From CAVZZV01 sp963779845 (lineage in GTDB: Bacteria; Bacteroidota; Bacteroidia; Bacteroidales; GCA-2748055): a stretch of 64,000 bases of DNA. The notes under the pieces are model-generated. The model was given only the letters and a program-made list of their open reading frames with translations. It was not told the origin of the DNA and searched no databases. The DNA lies in NCBI GenBank assembly GCA_963779845.1, contig CAVZZV010000002.1, positions 1 to 64,000 on the forward strand. Reading direction: 5' to 3'. Positions 42,040-51,711 of the stretch are shown piece after piece; position 1 is the stretch's first letter, and the number at the start of each line of letters is the position of its first letter. Position numbers and translations under genes: made by a program.

Positions 42040-44283
42040 TTATTGAATATTTTTTTCAAAAATGTTTTCAACAGGCATTTCATAGAATTTATACTGATCC
42101 TGAGTGCCAACTTTAATATATCGCCTGCTTAGAAGCTTGTCAAGCGCACCGTCTTCTATAAATTCAGTTGTCAATAAATATCCACCAGGTATAGTTGGCA
42201 AGACAAATGTATATGGGATATCAATTCGGTCTGAGGCAGGAAGGTTTATTGAAAGGGTATCTGAATAAACGGATTTTCCCTGTGAGTTGAGCAATTTAAT
42301 GGTTACAGATCCCTTTTTGTTCTGGATAGCGTCATTTACACCCATTAATGAAAAAATCAAGGGTTCGCCCAGTTTGTGAATTGGCTGTTCTTTCGCGAAG
42401 CGTTCATCAGTTAAGTTAATGAACACATTCGTCGGCGCAAAGCAATGTTTAAACCAATATAATGTAGGACCAGGGGTTAAATCTTTAATATTGTCAATAA
42501 ACCAATCTCCCGTATAACCATAATTGTTAGTCAATAAACAAAAAGCCAATACGCCAGCAATAGACCGGTTGCTTCGCATCCACTCAGTTTCACATTGAAG
42601 CCAATAAGCCTGAAAGTTACGGCGTTCAGCAACAGTTGTGTTAGGACCCATATAATAGTCATATATGGTTGTGGTCAGGTTGCTTGGCGTTCCATCCCTC
42701 CAGAGCCACACCCAACCATATTCATTGACTAATTGCGCTGAGCTCGACTCCTCTATTCCCTTTACAATTTCAGGCCTGAACGTCAGGCTGCCTAAGGGAT
42801 ATGGGTTTTTCATAATACCATCTTTTTTCCGCCCCTGATAGGTATGGGGTTCATCCATTTCGTCATTTGCCATTTGCGATGCCGTCATATACCCGGCATC
42901 CCAAATTCGGGTTGGGTCGAGAATTTTTAGTTCAGGTATTAACACAGTGCCTATAAACTGATTTTGGTTCTCATTAATGGCATCCCAAATTGCAATGCTT
43001 GGGTGGGAGCCATCGGTCCAAACCCAATCCGTATATTCTTTTCTAATCTGGTCGTCCCATCCATGCATCTGCCAGTAAAGCCATTCATTTTGAAGCAAAA
43101 GGCCATATTCATCCGCAAGATCGTACCAGAAATCCGGAACGATTCCGACGCATATCCGCATGCTGTTCCAATGAAGTTCTTTGGAAACATCTATGAACAT
43201 TTTCTTAACCCATTCCTTGTCCCAGGATAAGTTTGCACAATCAGGATCCTCAAAAAACCGATGTAAAGTAATGTTTGAACCCCGCAGGTAAATTTTCTCC
43301 CCATTAAGGTAAAAAGATTTTCCTATGCGTTCGAAATCTCTCATGCCGAATGCATCTTCAAACTGGTCAGATTCTAAATTTTTGTCGCGAAGGGTTACTT
43401 CAGCAACATATAAAAAGGGGTCATCCGGACTCCAGGCATGAGGATTGGGTATGGTTAAATCCACATTAATTTCACCAATCTGGTCTCGCAATAAGGAAAC
43501 AACGCCTTCTCCTTCGGCTACCTGGGTTCTTCCCTTTTTCTCATAAATTTTAATTTGATAGTTTACCCTGTCGGACTTGGGATCGCCTGGAGTCGAGAAA
43601 CTGTTAAGGTTCCACAGTCGGGCCTTCACTGTCACCTTTTTTTCTTTTAAGGATGGCAAAACCAACAAGCGGCTCACTCGCATTTTGTTGGTAAATGTAA
43701 GGGATACATCATCCCATATCCCGGGAATATAATGTTCCTTTTCTTTATCTATGCCCCCGGCAGCTTGACTGGGCAGCCAATACCTATCGCCAACCTTTAT
43801 TATGATTTCATTTTTTTGTCCGAACTTTAAGGCATGTGTAATAGCGACATCAATAGGCGTATAACATTCCATGTAATTTCCAAAGTCAATTCCGTTGACG
43901 AACACTTGAGTCACGTATTTGCTTTTTTTAATGGTCAGAACTGCTTCCAGATCCTTCAACTCTTTACCGATCGTTATTTCTTTTCGGTACCAGCTATACC
44001 TGGGTGTATAGTCGGTCGTCAGTATAGCCCTTTCCCAACCCCCGTCAACCGCTTTGTCTGGACGTTTGAAAAACTTGTCATATTCGTCGATTTTTGGAAG
44101 TGCCAGATGTACCAGGCCGGGAATTGGAATTTTACGGGTAAATTGGGACGGTTGGATAGAGTGTATTGTCTGTTCAAACTCCCATATCCCATTTAAATTA
44201 ATAATGATACGTGGTGATTGTGCTACCAGGATATCAGATAATTGAAGCAGGCAAAAAAGAAAAATTAAAGAAAGCTTTTTCAT
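42040..44283 (-). CDS. Glycoside hydrolase family 2 enzyme
   Basis: A 747-residue secreted enzyme with a Sec signal (KKLSLIFLFCLLQLSDILVA). It has a jelly-roll sugar-binding domain (about 30-200), an immunoglobulin-like domain and a TIM barrel (about 330-600). The general acid/base is in HPSIAIWDAINENQNQF and the likely nucleophile in SAQLVNEYGWVWLW, both Glu present. GH2 exo-enzymes include beta-galactosidases, beta-mannosidases and beta-glucuronidases. The mannose-6-phosphate isomerase downstream makes beta-mannosidase a reasonable but unproved guess. It lies in the sulfatase operon with a 91-bp gap upstream. Confidence 0.85.
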   Translation of the reverse strand: MKKLSLIFLFCLLQLSDILVAQSPRIIINLNGIWEFEQTIHSIQPSQFTRKIPIPGLVHLALPKIDEYDKFFKRPDKAVDGGWERAILTTDYTPRYSWYRKEITIGKELKDLEAVLTIKKSKYVTQVFVNGIDFGNYMECYTPIDVAITHALKFGQKNEIIIKVGDRYWLPSQAAGGIDKEKEHYIPGIWDDVSLTFTNKMRVSRLLVLPSLKEKKVTVKARLWNLNSFSTPGDPKSDRVNYQIKIYEKKGRTQVAEGEGVVSLLRDQIGEINVDLTIPNPHAWSPDDPFLYVAEVTLRDKNLESDQFEDAFGMRDFERIGKSFYLNGEKIYLRGSNITLHRFFEDPDCANLSWDKEWVKKMFIDVSKELHWNSMRICVGIVPDFWYDLADEYGLLLQNEWLYWQMHGWDDQIRKEYTDWVWTDGSHPSIAIWDAINENQNQFIGTVLIPELKILDPTRIWDAGYMTASQMANDEMDEPHTYQGRKKDGIMKNPYPLGSLTFRPEIVKGIEESSSAQLVNEYGWVWLWRDGTPSNLTTTIYDYYMGPNTTVAERRNFQAYWLQCETEWMRSNRSIAGVLAFCLLTNNYGYTGDWFIDNIKDLTPGPTLYWFKHCFAPTNVFINLTDERFAKEQPIHKLGEPLIFSLMGVNDAIQNKKGSVTIKLLNSQGKSVYSDTLSINLPASDRIDIPYTFVLPTIPGGYLLTTEFIEDGALDKLLSRRYIKVGTQDQYKFYEMPVENIFEKNIQ

Positions 44284-44373
44284 GTGTTTTTATTTTTATT
44301 CTTTTTAAGTTTCCAGGAAAGGTGGAAAAATGTTTTCTTAGGTTCCTATTCTTACGTGAAGGTAATTGCTCAA

Positions 44374-44751
44374 CTAATTTGTATTTATATTAGTTATAAT
44401 CCGTTTTGCAATTTTTATATCGTGGGGGTTCTTCCATAACGGCTGATTCGGGTTTTTCTTATCATCCCTCAAGTCAACCATCTCTTTTATTGCCGGTAAG
44501 GCAGCTTTTGCATCCTTATTCATTTTTTCTAAAACTGTCAATGCCTCCAACCTCTCAATTTGGTTGTCTGAAAGCAATATATCTGTCAAAGTAGGTATTA
44601 CGGTAGCCTTCTTGTCCAGCCCGTAAAGTGCTTCAGCAGCTGCAATGCGTACGGCCGGAACATCATCCTGCAATAAAACCGTAAGTTTTGATCGTGCTTT
44701 ACCGGCCTGCTTGCCCAAAACAGTGCAGCCAGTCGCTGCCCAATATCTCAC
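44374..44751 (-). CDS. C-terminal HEAT-like part of the sulfatase at 44699-46258
   Basis: This frame continues the upstream sulfatase after a one-base deletion near 44752. The joined reading is KNPDS-VRYWAATGCTVLGK, followed by helical repeats ARSKLTVLLQDDVPAVRIAA and PTLTDILLSDNQIERLEALT. HEAT-like C-terminal tails are known on some Bacteroidota sulfatases. On its own the piece has no function. Confidence 0.75.
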   Translation of the reverse strand: MRYWAATGCTVLGKQAGKARSKLTVLLQDDVPAVRIAAAEALYGLDKKATVIPTLTDILLSDNQIERLEALTVLEKMNKDAKAALPAIKEMVDLRDDKKNPNQPLWKNPHDIKIAKRIITNINTN

Positions 44752-46258
44752 TATCGGGATTTTTATCGGAAAGTCTTGTGATTAGTTCAGCCAGATATTT
44801 AATGTCGCGTGTAGTCCCCATATCTGCAGTTTCCAATATCCTTTCTAATGGATAGTTGTCACTATGGGCATAATCATAGACGGTATTGTTTTTTGAGATA
44901 GTTACTCTCATAGACTCTGGAATAAACCCGGTATCTTTACTTTTAATGATAATGCTTTTGCAATCCTTCCGCATTTTCTCCAGGACTACTTTGTAATTTT
45001 TGTTTCCTGCCAGGTTATTCACATTGTAAGGATCAGATTCTGTATCGTATAATTCCTCCGATGGTTTCTGATGCCAAAATGTAGATTGCATTGCATTCAG
45101 AGAACCTGCTTTATAGCTGTTTTCCCATGATGCCATTGATTTTGCCTGCCATAAATACTCGTTGTACTGACCATAAATTTTATGCGGCATAAAGTTTCGG
45201 ATATACCTATATTTTTTACTCCTGATGGTTCGTATCATTTCCAGGCTCTCATCTATCCTCCCCCTAAAACCATAGGCGTATTCCTTTTCGGGAACCTGTT
45301 GTTTTCCCAGAAAAGGTTTCCCCTGCATGTAAGAGGGTATTTCCACTCCTGCCAAACTTAAAATTGTGGGCGCAAAATCTTCAAATGATACTATCCTGTC
45401 CGTCTGTGAACCAATGGGAGCCGGAGCAAGAGATGCATATTTTTCTGGAAAACGAATAATAAGAGGAATATGCAAACCAGAATCATACATAAAGCGCTTG
45501 CTTCTACCCAAGACGCCGCCATTGTCACTATAATAAAAAACAATGGTGTTGTCTTTTAAACCAGCATCGTCCAGCTCTTTCAACAAATCTGCCACCTGCT
45601 TGTCCATCTCCTCAATTTTGTCATAATAGAGCGCGAAATCATTCTTCATTTCGGGAGTAGCTGGTAAATAAGGCGGAACTATAACCTTATCAGGATCATG
45701 GATCAGTTTTCCCTGAGATTTATGAACGCCAATGCTGCTTTCATGGGTAGTCCCAAGATTAAAGACAGCAAAAAAGGGTTGGCCTGGATTTCTGTTTATA
45801 TAACTGGCCTTTTCACTGGATTCATTCCATACATTCCGCCGCTTAACAGTATTATAATCTTCTTTGGCGTTATTTGTCGCATAGTAGCCCGCCTGACGCA
45901 AATATTCAGGAAAAAATTGAATAAAATCCGGGATGGGATAATTGCTCCTCATTTGTTCCGTGCCAAGACTAGTAGCCAACATTCCTGTGATCAAAGTTGA
46001 CCTCGATAAGGCACATGCAGGTTGAGAATATGCATTTGTGTATAATACCCCTTCGCTCGCTAACTTGTCAATATGTGGAGTAGTAGCAAATTGATCTCCA
46101 TAACAACCCAGCATAGTGGTATTATCCTCGCTAACAATCCATAAAATATTAGGTCTTCCTGCATCCATCGGGAAGGAGGTTATGGTATTTATTAAAAGAA
46201 AAAAACAGATTAAAAAGTAATTCCGCTTAGTTCTAAATTTAAATATTTTGTTCATCAT
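44699..46258 (-). CDS. Formylglycine-dependent sulfatase (frameshifted before a HEAT-like tail)
   Basis: An S1-family sulfatase with a signal peptide (FLICFFLLINTITSFPM) and metal ligands in ILWIVSEDNTTMLGCYGD. The formylglycine site is CALSRSTLITG, in which the usual Pro at position 3 is Leu. Further metal ligands are in FYYSDNGGVLGRS. It would be periplasmic and remove sulfate esters from oligosaccharides. The main domain ends in ITRLSDKNPDSE, where the frame slips. With the HEAT-like tail the protein is about 627 residues. Third of three sulfatases in the operon. Confidence 0.9.
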   Translation of the reverse strand: MMNKIFKFRTKRNYFLICFFLLINTITSFPMDAGRPNILWIVSEDNTTMLGCYGDQFATTPHIDKLASEGVLYTNAYSQPACALSRSTLITGMLATSLGTEQMRSNYPIPDFIQFFPEYLRQAGYYATNNAKEDYNTVKRRNVWNESSEKASYINRNPGQPFFAVFNLGTTHESSIGVHKSQGKLIHDPDKVIVPPYLPATPEMKNDFALYYDKIEEMDKQVADLLKELDDAGLKDNTIVFYYSDNGGVLGRSKRFMYDSGLHIPLIIRFPEKYASLAPAPIGSQTDRIVSFEDFAPTILSLAGVEIPSYMQGKPFLGKQQVPEKEYAYGFRGRIDESLEMIRTIRSKKYRYIRNFMPHKIYGQYNEYLWQAKSMASWENSYKAGSLNAMQSTFWHQKPSEELYDTESDPYNVNNLAGNKNYKVVLEKMRKDCKSIIIKSKDTGFIPESMRVTISKNNTVYDYAHSDNYPLERILETADMGTTRDIKYLAELITRLSDKNPDSEILGSDWLHCFGQAGR

Positions 46259-46366
46259 TGTATTTTTTCAAATCTTTAAGTTGGATTTTTAAAGAATCAT
46301 TAAAACCAAAATTCTCCTGATTCTTATAAATAGTGCATCTCCAGGAATATTATTAGTTAAAAAATT

Positions 46367-47842
46367 TCATTGGGGTTTGTAATTACTATTCTCTGCAGGT
46401 ATTATTGCCTCAGTTTCTTTAAGGAAAGCTGTAAGTATTTTTTGCATGTTTGTCACCCTGTTTGCTTCAGTATTAACAAGGTTATTAGTTTCGCCAATAT
46501 CTTTCTCCAGGTTATAAAGTTCGTAACTGTTATCTTCATAATTGCGAATTAATTTATAATCGCCATTCATCACAATGCTGAATGGTTTGCTTCCGCTATT
46601 TGCATAATGGGGGAAGTGCCAGAATAAATTCCGTTCCTTCATGTTTCTCCCCTTCAGTATTGGCACAATACTTTGACCATCAATATGTTGATGAGCGTCT
46701 AAGCTCACACCGGCAATATCAAGCAGGGTAGGGTAAAAGTCAATAGAACTTACTGGGGTGGAATTTTCAGCTCCAGCTTTTGTGACACCGGGCCAACGTA
46801 CTATCAATGGCTCACGAATACCTCCCTCATATCCCCATCCTTTTCCCCCTTTTAAGGGTAAGTTACTGGTCGGGCTCTTTCCTGAGCACAGGCCCCCATT
46901 GTCAGAAAAAAATATAATCAATGTTTTATCGTAAAGACCTTCCTTTTTAAGAGTTTCTACCATTGCCCCAATGGCTAGGTCTAAAGCTTCTACCATTGCA
47001 GCATATTCAGGATAACTTTGATTAGTTCTATATTTACCCACATCGCTATCGGTTGAATATTTGTCTTTCAGCTGAAATTTTTGCTTTTTTTCTTGATACT
47101 TCACTAATAATTCCTTTTTTGCGATAAAAGGGGAATGAACCAGGTAAAAAGAATGGAACACAAAAAAAGGTTTAGCCTTCCTTTTTCTGGCTTTCAGGTA
47201 TGAGATCGTTTCTGCAACCAGCCGTTCAGGAAGGTATTCACCTTCAGGTCCATCGCTTAGCCTGGCGTTTTTATAAGGTGAATGATAGCCGTTTGCATTC
47301 GGATTCCCCATGTCTGTACCTGCTATATTTATATCAAAACCCTGATTCTCTGGCCAGTAACCTTCGGTCCCCAGATGCCATTTACCGGCAAAGTAAGTAT
47401 CGTAGCCACCTTTTTTCAATGCCTCACCAATTGTTATCTCCTCAAGGCTTAGTTTCTCGGCATATGGGGAAGGGAGCAGACGGGTGTTTCTTTTCCAATC
47501 TTCGGGTTGCGGTGCACCTATATAGTTTGTTATTCCAGTTCGTAAGGGATATTTTCCTGTCATTATTGATGCACGCGTAGGACTACAGTTAGGGGCAGCT
47601 GCATATGCCCGGGTAAATATCATTCCCTCTTTTGACAAGGCATCAATATTTGGGGTTTCATAAAAACTGCTGCCCGAATAACCTAAATCAGTCCAGCCAA
47701 GATCATCCACAAGGAAGAAGAGTATATTCATCTTCTCCTTTGCAGTTTGGGCACCAGAAAAAATTGGTTGTCCCATTAACATACATACACAAATTATACG
47801 CGTTATATGTTGGTTCGAATGCTTTAATCTTAATAACATCAT
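46367..47842 (-). CDS. Formylglycine-dependent sulfatase
   Basis: A 491-residue S1-family sulfatase with an N-terminal signal. Features are ILFFLVDDLGWTDLGYSGSS (metal Asp pair), the formylglycine site CSPTRASIMTGKYP, AGKWHLGTEGYWPENQGFD and FFSDNGGLCSGK. The short spacing and PLRTGITNY segment recall S1_16-like enzymes, but the subfamily is uncertain. It should act on soluble sulfated saccharides in the periplasm. It lies second of three in the sulfatase run. Confidence 0.9.
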   Translation of the reverse strand: MMLLRLKHSNQHITRIICVCMLMGQPIFSGAQTAKEKMNILFFLVDDLGWTDLGYSGSSFYETPNIDALSKEGMIFTRAYAAAPNCSPTRASIMTGKYPLRTGITNYIGAPQPEDWKRNTRLLPSPYAEKLSLEEITIGEALKKGGYDTYFAGKWHLGTEGYWPENQGFDINIAGTDMGNPNANGYHSPYKNARLSDGPEGEYLPERLVAETISYLKARKRKAKPFFVFHSFYLVHSPFIAKKELLVKYQEKKQKFQLKDKYSTDSDVGKYRTNQSYPEYAAMVEALDLAIGAMVETLKKEGLYDKTLIIFFSDNGGLCSGKSPTSNLPLKGGKGWGYEGGIREPLIVRWPGVTKAGAENSTPVSSIDFYPTLLDIAGVSLDAHQHIDGQSIVPILKGRNMKERNLFWHFPHYANSGSKPFSIVMNGDYKLIRNYEDNSYELYNLEKDIGETNNLVNTEANRVTNMQKILTAFLKETEAIIPAENSNYKPQ

Positions 47843-48125
47843 AATAGTATTTTGGGATAATGATTATTACGAGTTTAGTTTATGACAAAAAAGATCAATA
47901 ATTCATTTATTTCTGCTTTATGCAAGGTTCAAACCGTATGCTTTGAAAAATTGGGAATTAGCTTTGATTCATCGGAATGTTAATTCATCCCCAATCCTGT
48001 CTACAATGATGCCAAAATTTGGCAATTCCTTTACCCGAGAGCGAATTGAACTGATGCAGCGTTATATTGATCTGCATTTAAAGCATTAAAAACAAGCGGT
48101 TTCGATATTTATGTACCATTTGAGT
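47843..48125. other. Intergenic stretch with a possible short protein remnant
   Basis: About 280 bp between two sulfatase genes. On the plus strand 48006-48089 reads MMPKFGNSFTRERIELMQRY and stops after eight more residues, against the direction of the operon. The MPxFG...Y pattern is faintly like the end of a class I cytochrome c domain, but this is weak. Nothing else was seen. Confidence 0.2.
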
Positions 48126-49685
48126 TTAAAAATTTTGCTCATCCTGGTATTTAATCTGCAACACTTTAAGTTGGGATTTTAACGAATCTATTAAATCTGA
48201 ATTCTCCGGATTTTTATAAATATTATGCATCTCGTTCGGATCATTTTTCAAGTCATAGAGTTCCCATGCATCGATGGGATCGTAAAAATGTATCAGTTTG
48301 TATCGTTTGGTAAGTATTCCGTAATGAGCTGTCATTCCATAAGATTGCTCATAATAATGGTAATAAACTTTATCTCGCCAATCGGACACATTTTTACCTG
48401 CCAATAAACTTTTCATGGAGGCACCTTGCATATCTGTTGGGATTGAAATACCCGCATAATCAAGAAGCGTGGGGGCAATGTCCAAATTCATTACAAAGTC
48501 GTATATTTTTTCACCAGCTTTAATGCCCTCTGGGTAACGGATCAACATGGGTGTCCGGAAAGACTCTTCATACATAAATCGTTTATCATACAATCCATGT
48601 TCACCTAAGTAGAAACCCTGGTCTGAGGTGTAAATCACTATTGTGTTTTTATCCAGACCGGAATTTTTAAGATATTGCAATACGCGACCAACATTGTCAT
48701 CCACCGATTTAATGCATCGCAGATAGTCTTCCATGTACCGCTGGAATTGCCATTGCATCAGTTCCTCTTTTGTTTTTATCGATACATATTCATCATATTC
48801 TTTCTGGTATGCATTATCCCAAACTTTTCTTTGATCCGGAGTGAGCCTTCCCAGTTCCCTTTGATATGCTTTGGGGTTCCATTTATTGGTTTTCGATTCT
48901 TGGCATGTATCACAAGAGATTTTGCTGTCTTGATCAAGATCTAAATTATCTGCCATTCTTATTCCATTCCGTTGTAAAGCAAGTCTGCCTTCATAGTCGT
49001 CAAAAAAGGTAGCCGGATATTCGAACTTTCTGTCATTAAATAAATTAAGGTATTTAAGGGGGGGCATTTGGTTTCGGTGCGGAGCTTTATGATGGATCAT
49101 TAAAAAAAAGGGCTTATTTTTGCCCGAATCTAACCAGTTCAGGGCTATATCTGTCGTGATATCCGTCACATAACCACTATATATGGTATCTTTTCCCATT
49201 TTAATAAAACCAGGATTATAATACTCCCCCTGCCCCGGAAGGATATTCCAGTAATCAAAACCTTGTGGTGTGCTTTTTAAATGCCATTTACCAACAATTG
49301 CCGTATGATAACCATGGGACCTTAATATTTTAGGCAAGGTTTGTTGATCTCCATCAAAACGATCATGGTTGTCTTTGAAACCATTTATATGTGAATATTT
49401 TCCTGTTAAAATGGCCGCCCTGCTTGGGCCACAGATGGAATTGTTAACAAAAGCCCTATACAGTAAGGCACCTTCATTGGCAATCTGATCTATGTTGGGA
49501 GTTTCGATCAGCGCTTTACTATATGCACTAATAGCCTGATAAGCATGATCATCTGACATGATAAAGATGATATTCGGTTTCTCCTGCATAGAAGTTTGAG
49601 CGGTAACGCAAAAAGTATACCCTAAACTCAACAGTGAGAGATAACTTATTGTTTTTATCTTCTTCCGCAACCCCAATTTATCCAT
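48126..49685 (-). CDS. Formylglycine-dependent sulfatase
   Basis: A 519-residue S1-family sulfatase with a Sec signal. Features are IIFIMSDDHAYQAISAYS, the formylglycine site CGPSRAAILTGKYSH, VGKWHLKSTPQGFDYW and IYTSDQGFYLGEHGLYDKRF. The DQGFYLGEHGLYDKRFMYEE block resembles S1_11-like (N-acetylglucosamine-6-sulfatase-like) enzymes; the assignment is by memory only. It is first of three sulfatases, 357 bp after susD, and should act in the periplasm. Confidence 0.9.
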   Translation of the reverse strand: MDKLGLRKKIKTISYLSLLSLGYTFCVTAQTSMQEKPNIIFIMSDDHAYQAISAYSKALIETPNIDQIANEGALLYRAFVNNSICGPSRAAILTGKYSHINGFKDNHDRFDGDQQTLPKILRSHGYHTAIVGKWHLKSTPQGFDYWNILPGQGEYYNPGFIKMGKDTIYSGYVTDITTDIALNWLDSGKNKPFFLMIHHKAPHRNQMPPLKYLNLFNDRKFEYPATFFDDYEGRLALQRNGIRMADNLDLDQDSKISCDTCQESKTNKWNPKAYQRELGRLTPDQRKVWDNAYQKEYDEYVSIKTKEELMQWQFQRYMEDYLRCIKSVDDNVGRVLQYLKNSGLDKNTIVIYTSDQGFYLGEHGLYDKRFMYEESFRTPMLIRYPEGIKAGEKIYDFVMNLDIAPTLLDYAGISIPTDMQGASMKSLLAGKNVSDWRDKVYYHYYEQSYGMTAHYGILTKRYKLIHFYDPIDAWELYDLKNDPNEMHNIYKNPENSDLIDSLKSQLKVLQIKYQDEQNF

Positions 49686-50041
49686 TAATTATGAGATTAA
49701 TAGTTGAAATAATCAACAAAGCTGTAAACAATCAGATGACTTCATCAAAAAAATTATGAAAACCCACATGCCTGTCCAACCCTGTTTTTATCAGATATTT
49801 TCCCCTTCGCCAATTACTTTTTTTTCCGACCTTAAAGTAACTAAAAAAAGTTAAGTCTCTGCCTGGTGAGCCAAAAAACTAATGTATTGACAGATAAAAC
49901 CTTTTAAAGCCCTCCTGGCAGCTTAAACAAAAAAGGGTTTTTGTCTCCCCCACATTTTTTTCAGCCCACAGGGCAAGAAACTCCATTACTTTAAAGCCTG
50001 TAATTCAAAACAAACATAAAATAGAAACCTCATAAAGGAGA
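49686..50041. other. Non-coding gap between susD and the first sulfatase
   Basis: A gap of 356 bp. It is AT-rich, with A and T runs and several CTTTAAAG-like stretches. No ORF of note was seen and no clear intrinsic terminator. A promoter for the sulfatase run may lie here, but no convincing -7 element was found. Confidence 0.4.
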
Positions 50042-51700
50042 TTATTCCAATCCTGGGTTAATATTTACCTCGCTTAAAGGTATAGGCCACGTTTCATCCT
50101 GGCCAACCCTGAATGCCTTTTTGGTAACAAACCATCGCTTGTAAGGATCATTGTAGCTGCCATCTTTCCGAAGTATAGTAGCTGTTGGGAAAGATGCACC
50201 AAAGAACCTGCCCTGCAATACTTCCCCTGCAATATTCCACCGGAGTAAGTCCCACAAACGAAGACCTTCACAAGCCAATTCTACCCGTCGCTCGTTCCGC
50301 AGGATCGTCCGCAGGGCATCGGGATTAGTTTCCGTTATCGGAGGCATGTTTACCGATGCTCTTGCACGAACTTTATTAATCGTGGCATCCAACAATGCTT
50401 GATCAATTAGTTGGCCAGCTTCTAATTTTGCTTCTAAATAGCTTAACAGTATTTCTGCATAACGTATTATAGGAATATCAACGCCTGTACTTGCCGGATT
50501 ACCTGAATACCCTTCAATCATATACTTCCTCAAGGAATACCCTGTTTTCGTAACTGGGAGGGTAGTGGACAAGCGGTCAGGTGAACTGATCGAATCAGGA
50601 TGGCTGATATATTGAACCCCATCAAAATTTGCCCCGTTTACAAAGATGGTATACCCCAATCTGGGATCCCTGTTTTTCCGGACATCCTCTACATCAAATC
50701 TTGGGTCCTCATACGAAAAAGGGGTTCCGTCGGTGAATTCATACGATTCAACCAAACTGGCCAGTGGGTTATAAAATACCCAGCCTCCTTTTACCGCAAT
50801 ATAGGTTTTTTGAAACATAGCATTGCCCAATAAATCCTGTACGAAAATACTGCTTAAAATAAGTTCATTGCTGGCTTCATTGCTTCCATTAAAAAGGCTT
50901 TCATAATCCGGATCAATGATGTTGTCGTTAAAATCAATGATCGTTTTGTAGGTTTCAGCGGCGTCGGCAAATTTACCCGAAGCCAGTTGTATCCTTCCCA
51001 GAAAGGCCAGGGCAGCCTGTTTTGAAGCCCTTCCAAATTCCCTCGCGGGTATATCTTTATGGCGTGGTAAATCAATGGTGGCAGCAGTGAGTTCCGTGAT
51101 AACAAAATCAACGATTTGCTGTTTGGCTGTTTTGGTCACGGTGTTAGCTTCTTCCGCTGTCAATACTTTCGTAATCAGAGGGACAGCACCATAATGTTGC
51201 GAAAGATAAAAATATTCGCAAGCGCGTAAAAAGCGACCTTCGGCAATCATCCGATTAATTTTTTCTTCAGCCATCGGGGTTTGTGTCACATTTTCCATAA
51301 AGTAATTACACCTGGCAATCCTCAAATAGCTATGGTTCCAGTAATGACGCAAGAGCGGATTGGTGTTTACCAATTTACCGTCTGTCAACTGGTTTATCGG
51401 AGAACTTGCCCCTCTTCTATCGTAAGCATTGTCGGTAGCCATCTCGTCAAATAGCAAACCGGAATAGGACCACCAACCTGTGGGGTTCACATCTCCCCCA
51501 TTATAACGTTGGTCACCCCTGTACATTCCCGTTAGTGCCAACAAAGCATTTTGTTCCGAACTCCAAAAGCCGACATTCGAAAAATTAGACAAAGGAACTT
51601 TATTTAATTCCTCCTCACACGAGACCGATAAAACTGCCAGTAAGATCAACAAGGCTGTTAATCTACTGAAATAAAGGTTTAATATATTTTTAACGTTCAT
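50042..51700 (-). CDS. SusD/RagB-family nutrient-uptake lipoprotein
   Basis: A 552-residue outer-surface lipoprotein. The signal peptide ends in AVLSVSCEEELN, with the lipobox Cys about residue 28. The TPR-like SusD fold is marked by GRFLRACEYFYLSQHYGAVPLI, with RNERRVELACEGLRLWDLLR near the C-terminus. It binds glycan at the cell surface and caps the SusC transporter, whose gene ends 11 bp upstream. Substrate cannot be read from sequence. Confidence 0.95.
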   Translation of the reverse strand: MNVKNILNLYFSRLTALLILLAVLSVSCEEELNKVPLSNFSNVGFWSSEQNALLALTGMYRGDQRYNGGDVNPTGWWSYSGLLFDEMATDNAYDRRGASSPINQLTDGKLVNTNPLLRHYWNHSYLRIARCNYFMENVTQTPMAEEKINRMIAEGRFLRACEYFYLSQHYGAVPLITKVLTAEEANTVTKTAKQQIVDFVITELTAATIDLPRHKDIPAREFGRASKQAALAFLGRIQLASGKFADAAETYKTIIDFNDNIIDPDYESLFNGSNEASNELILSSIFVQDLLGNAMFQKTYIAVKGGWVFYNPLASLVESYEFTDGTPFSYEDPRFDVEDVRKNRDPRLGYTIFVNGANFDGVQYISHPDSISSPDRLSTTLPVTKTGYSLRKYMIEGYSGNPASTGVDIPIIRYAEILLSYLEAKLEAGQLIDQALLDATINKVRARASVNMPPITETNPDALRTILRNERRVELACEGLRLWDLLRWNIAGEVLQGRFFGASFPTATILRKDGSYNDPYKRWFVTKKAFRVGQDETWPIPLSEVNINPGLE

Positions 51701-51711
51701 GATTTATTAAT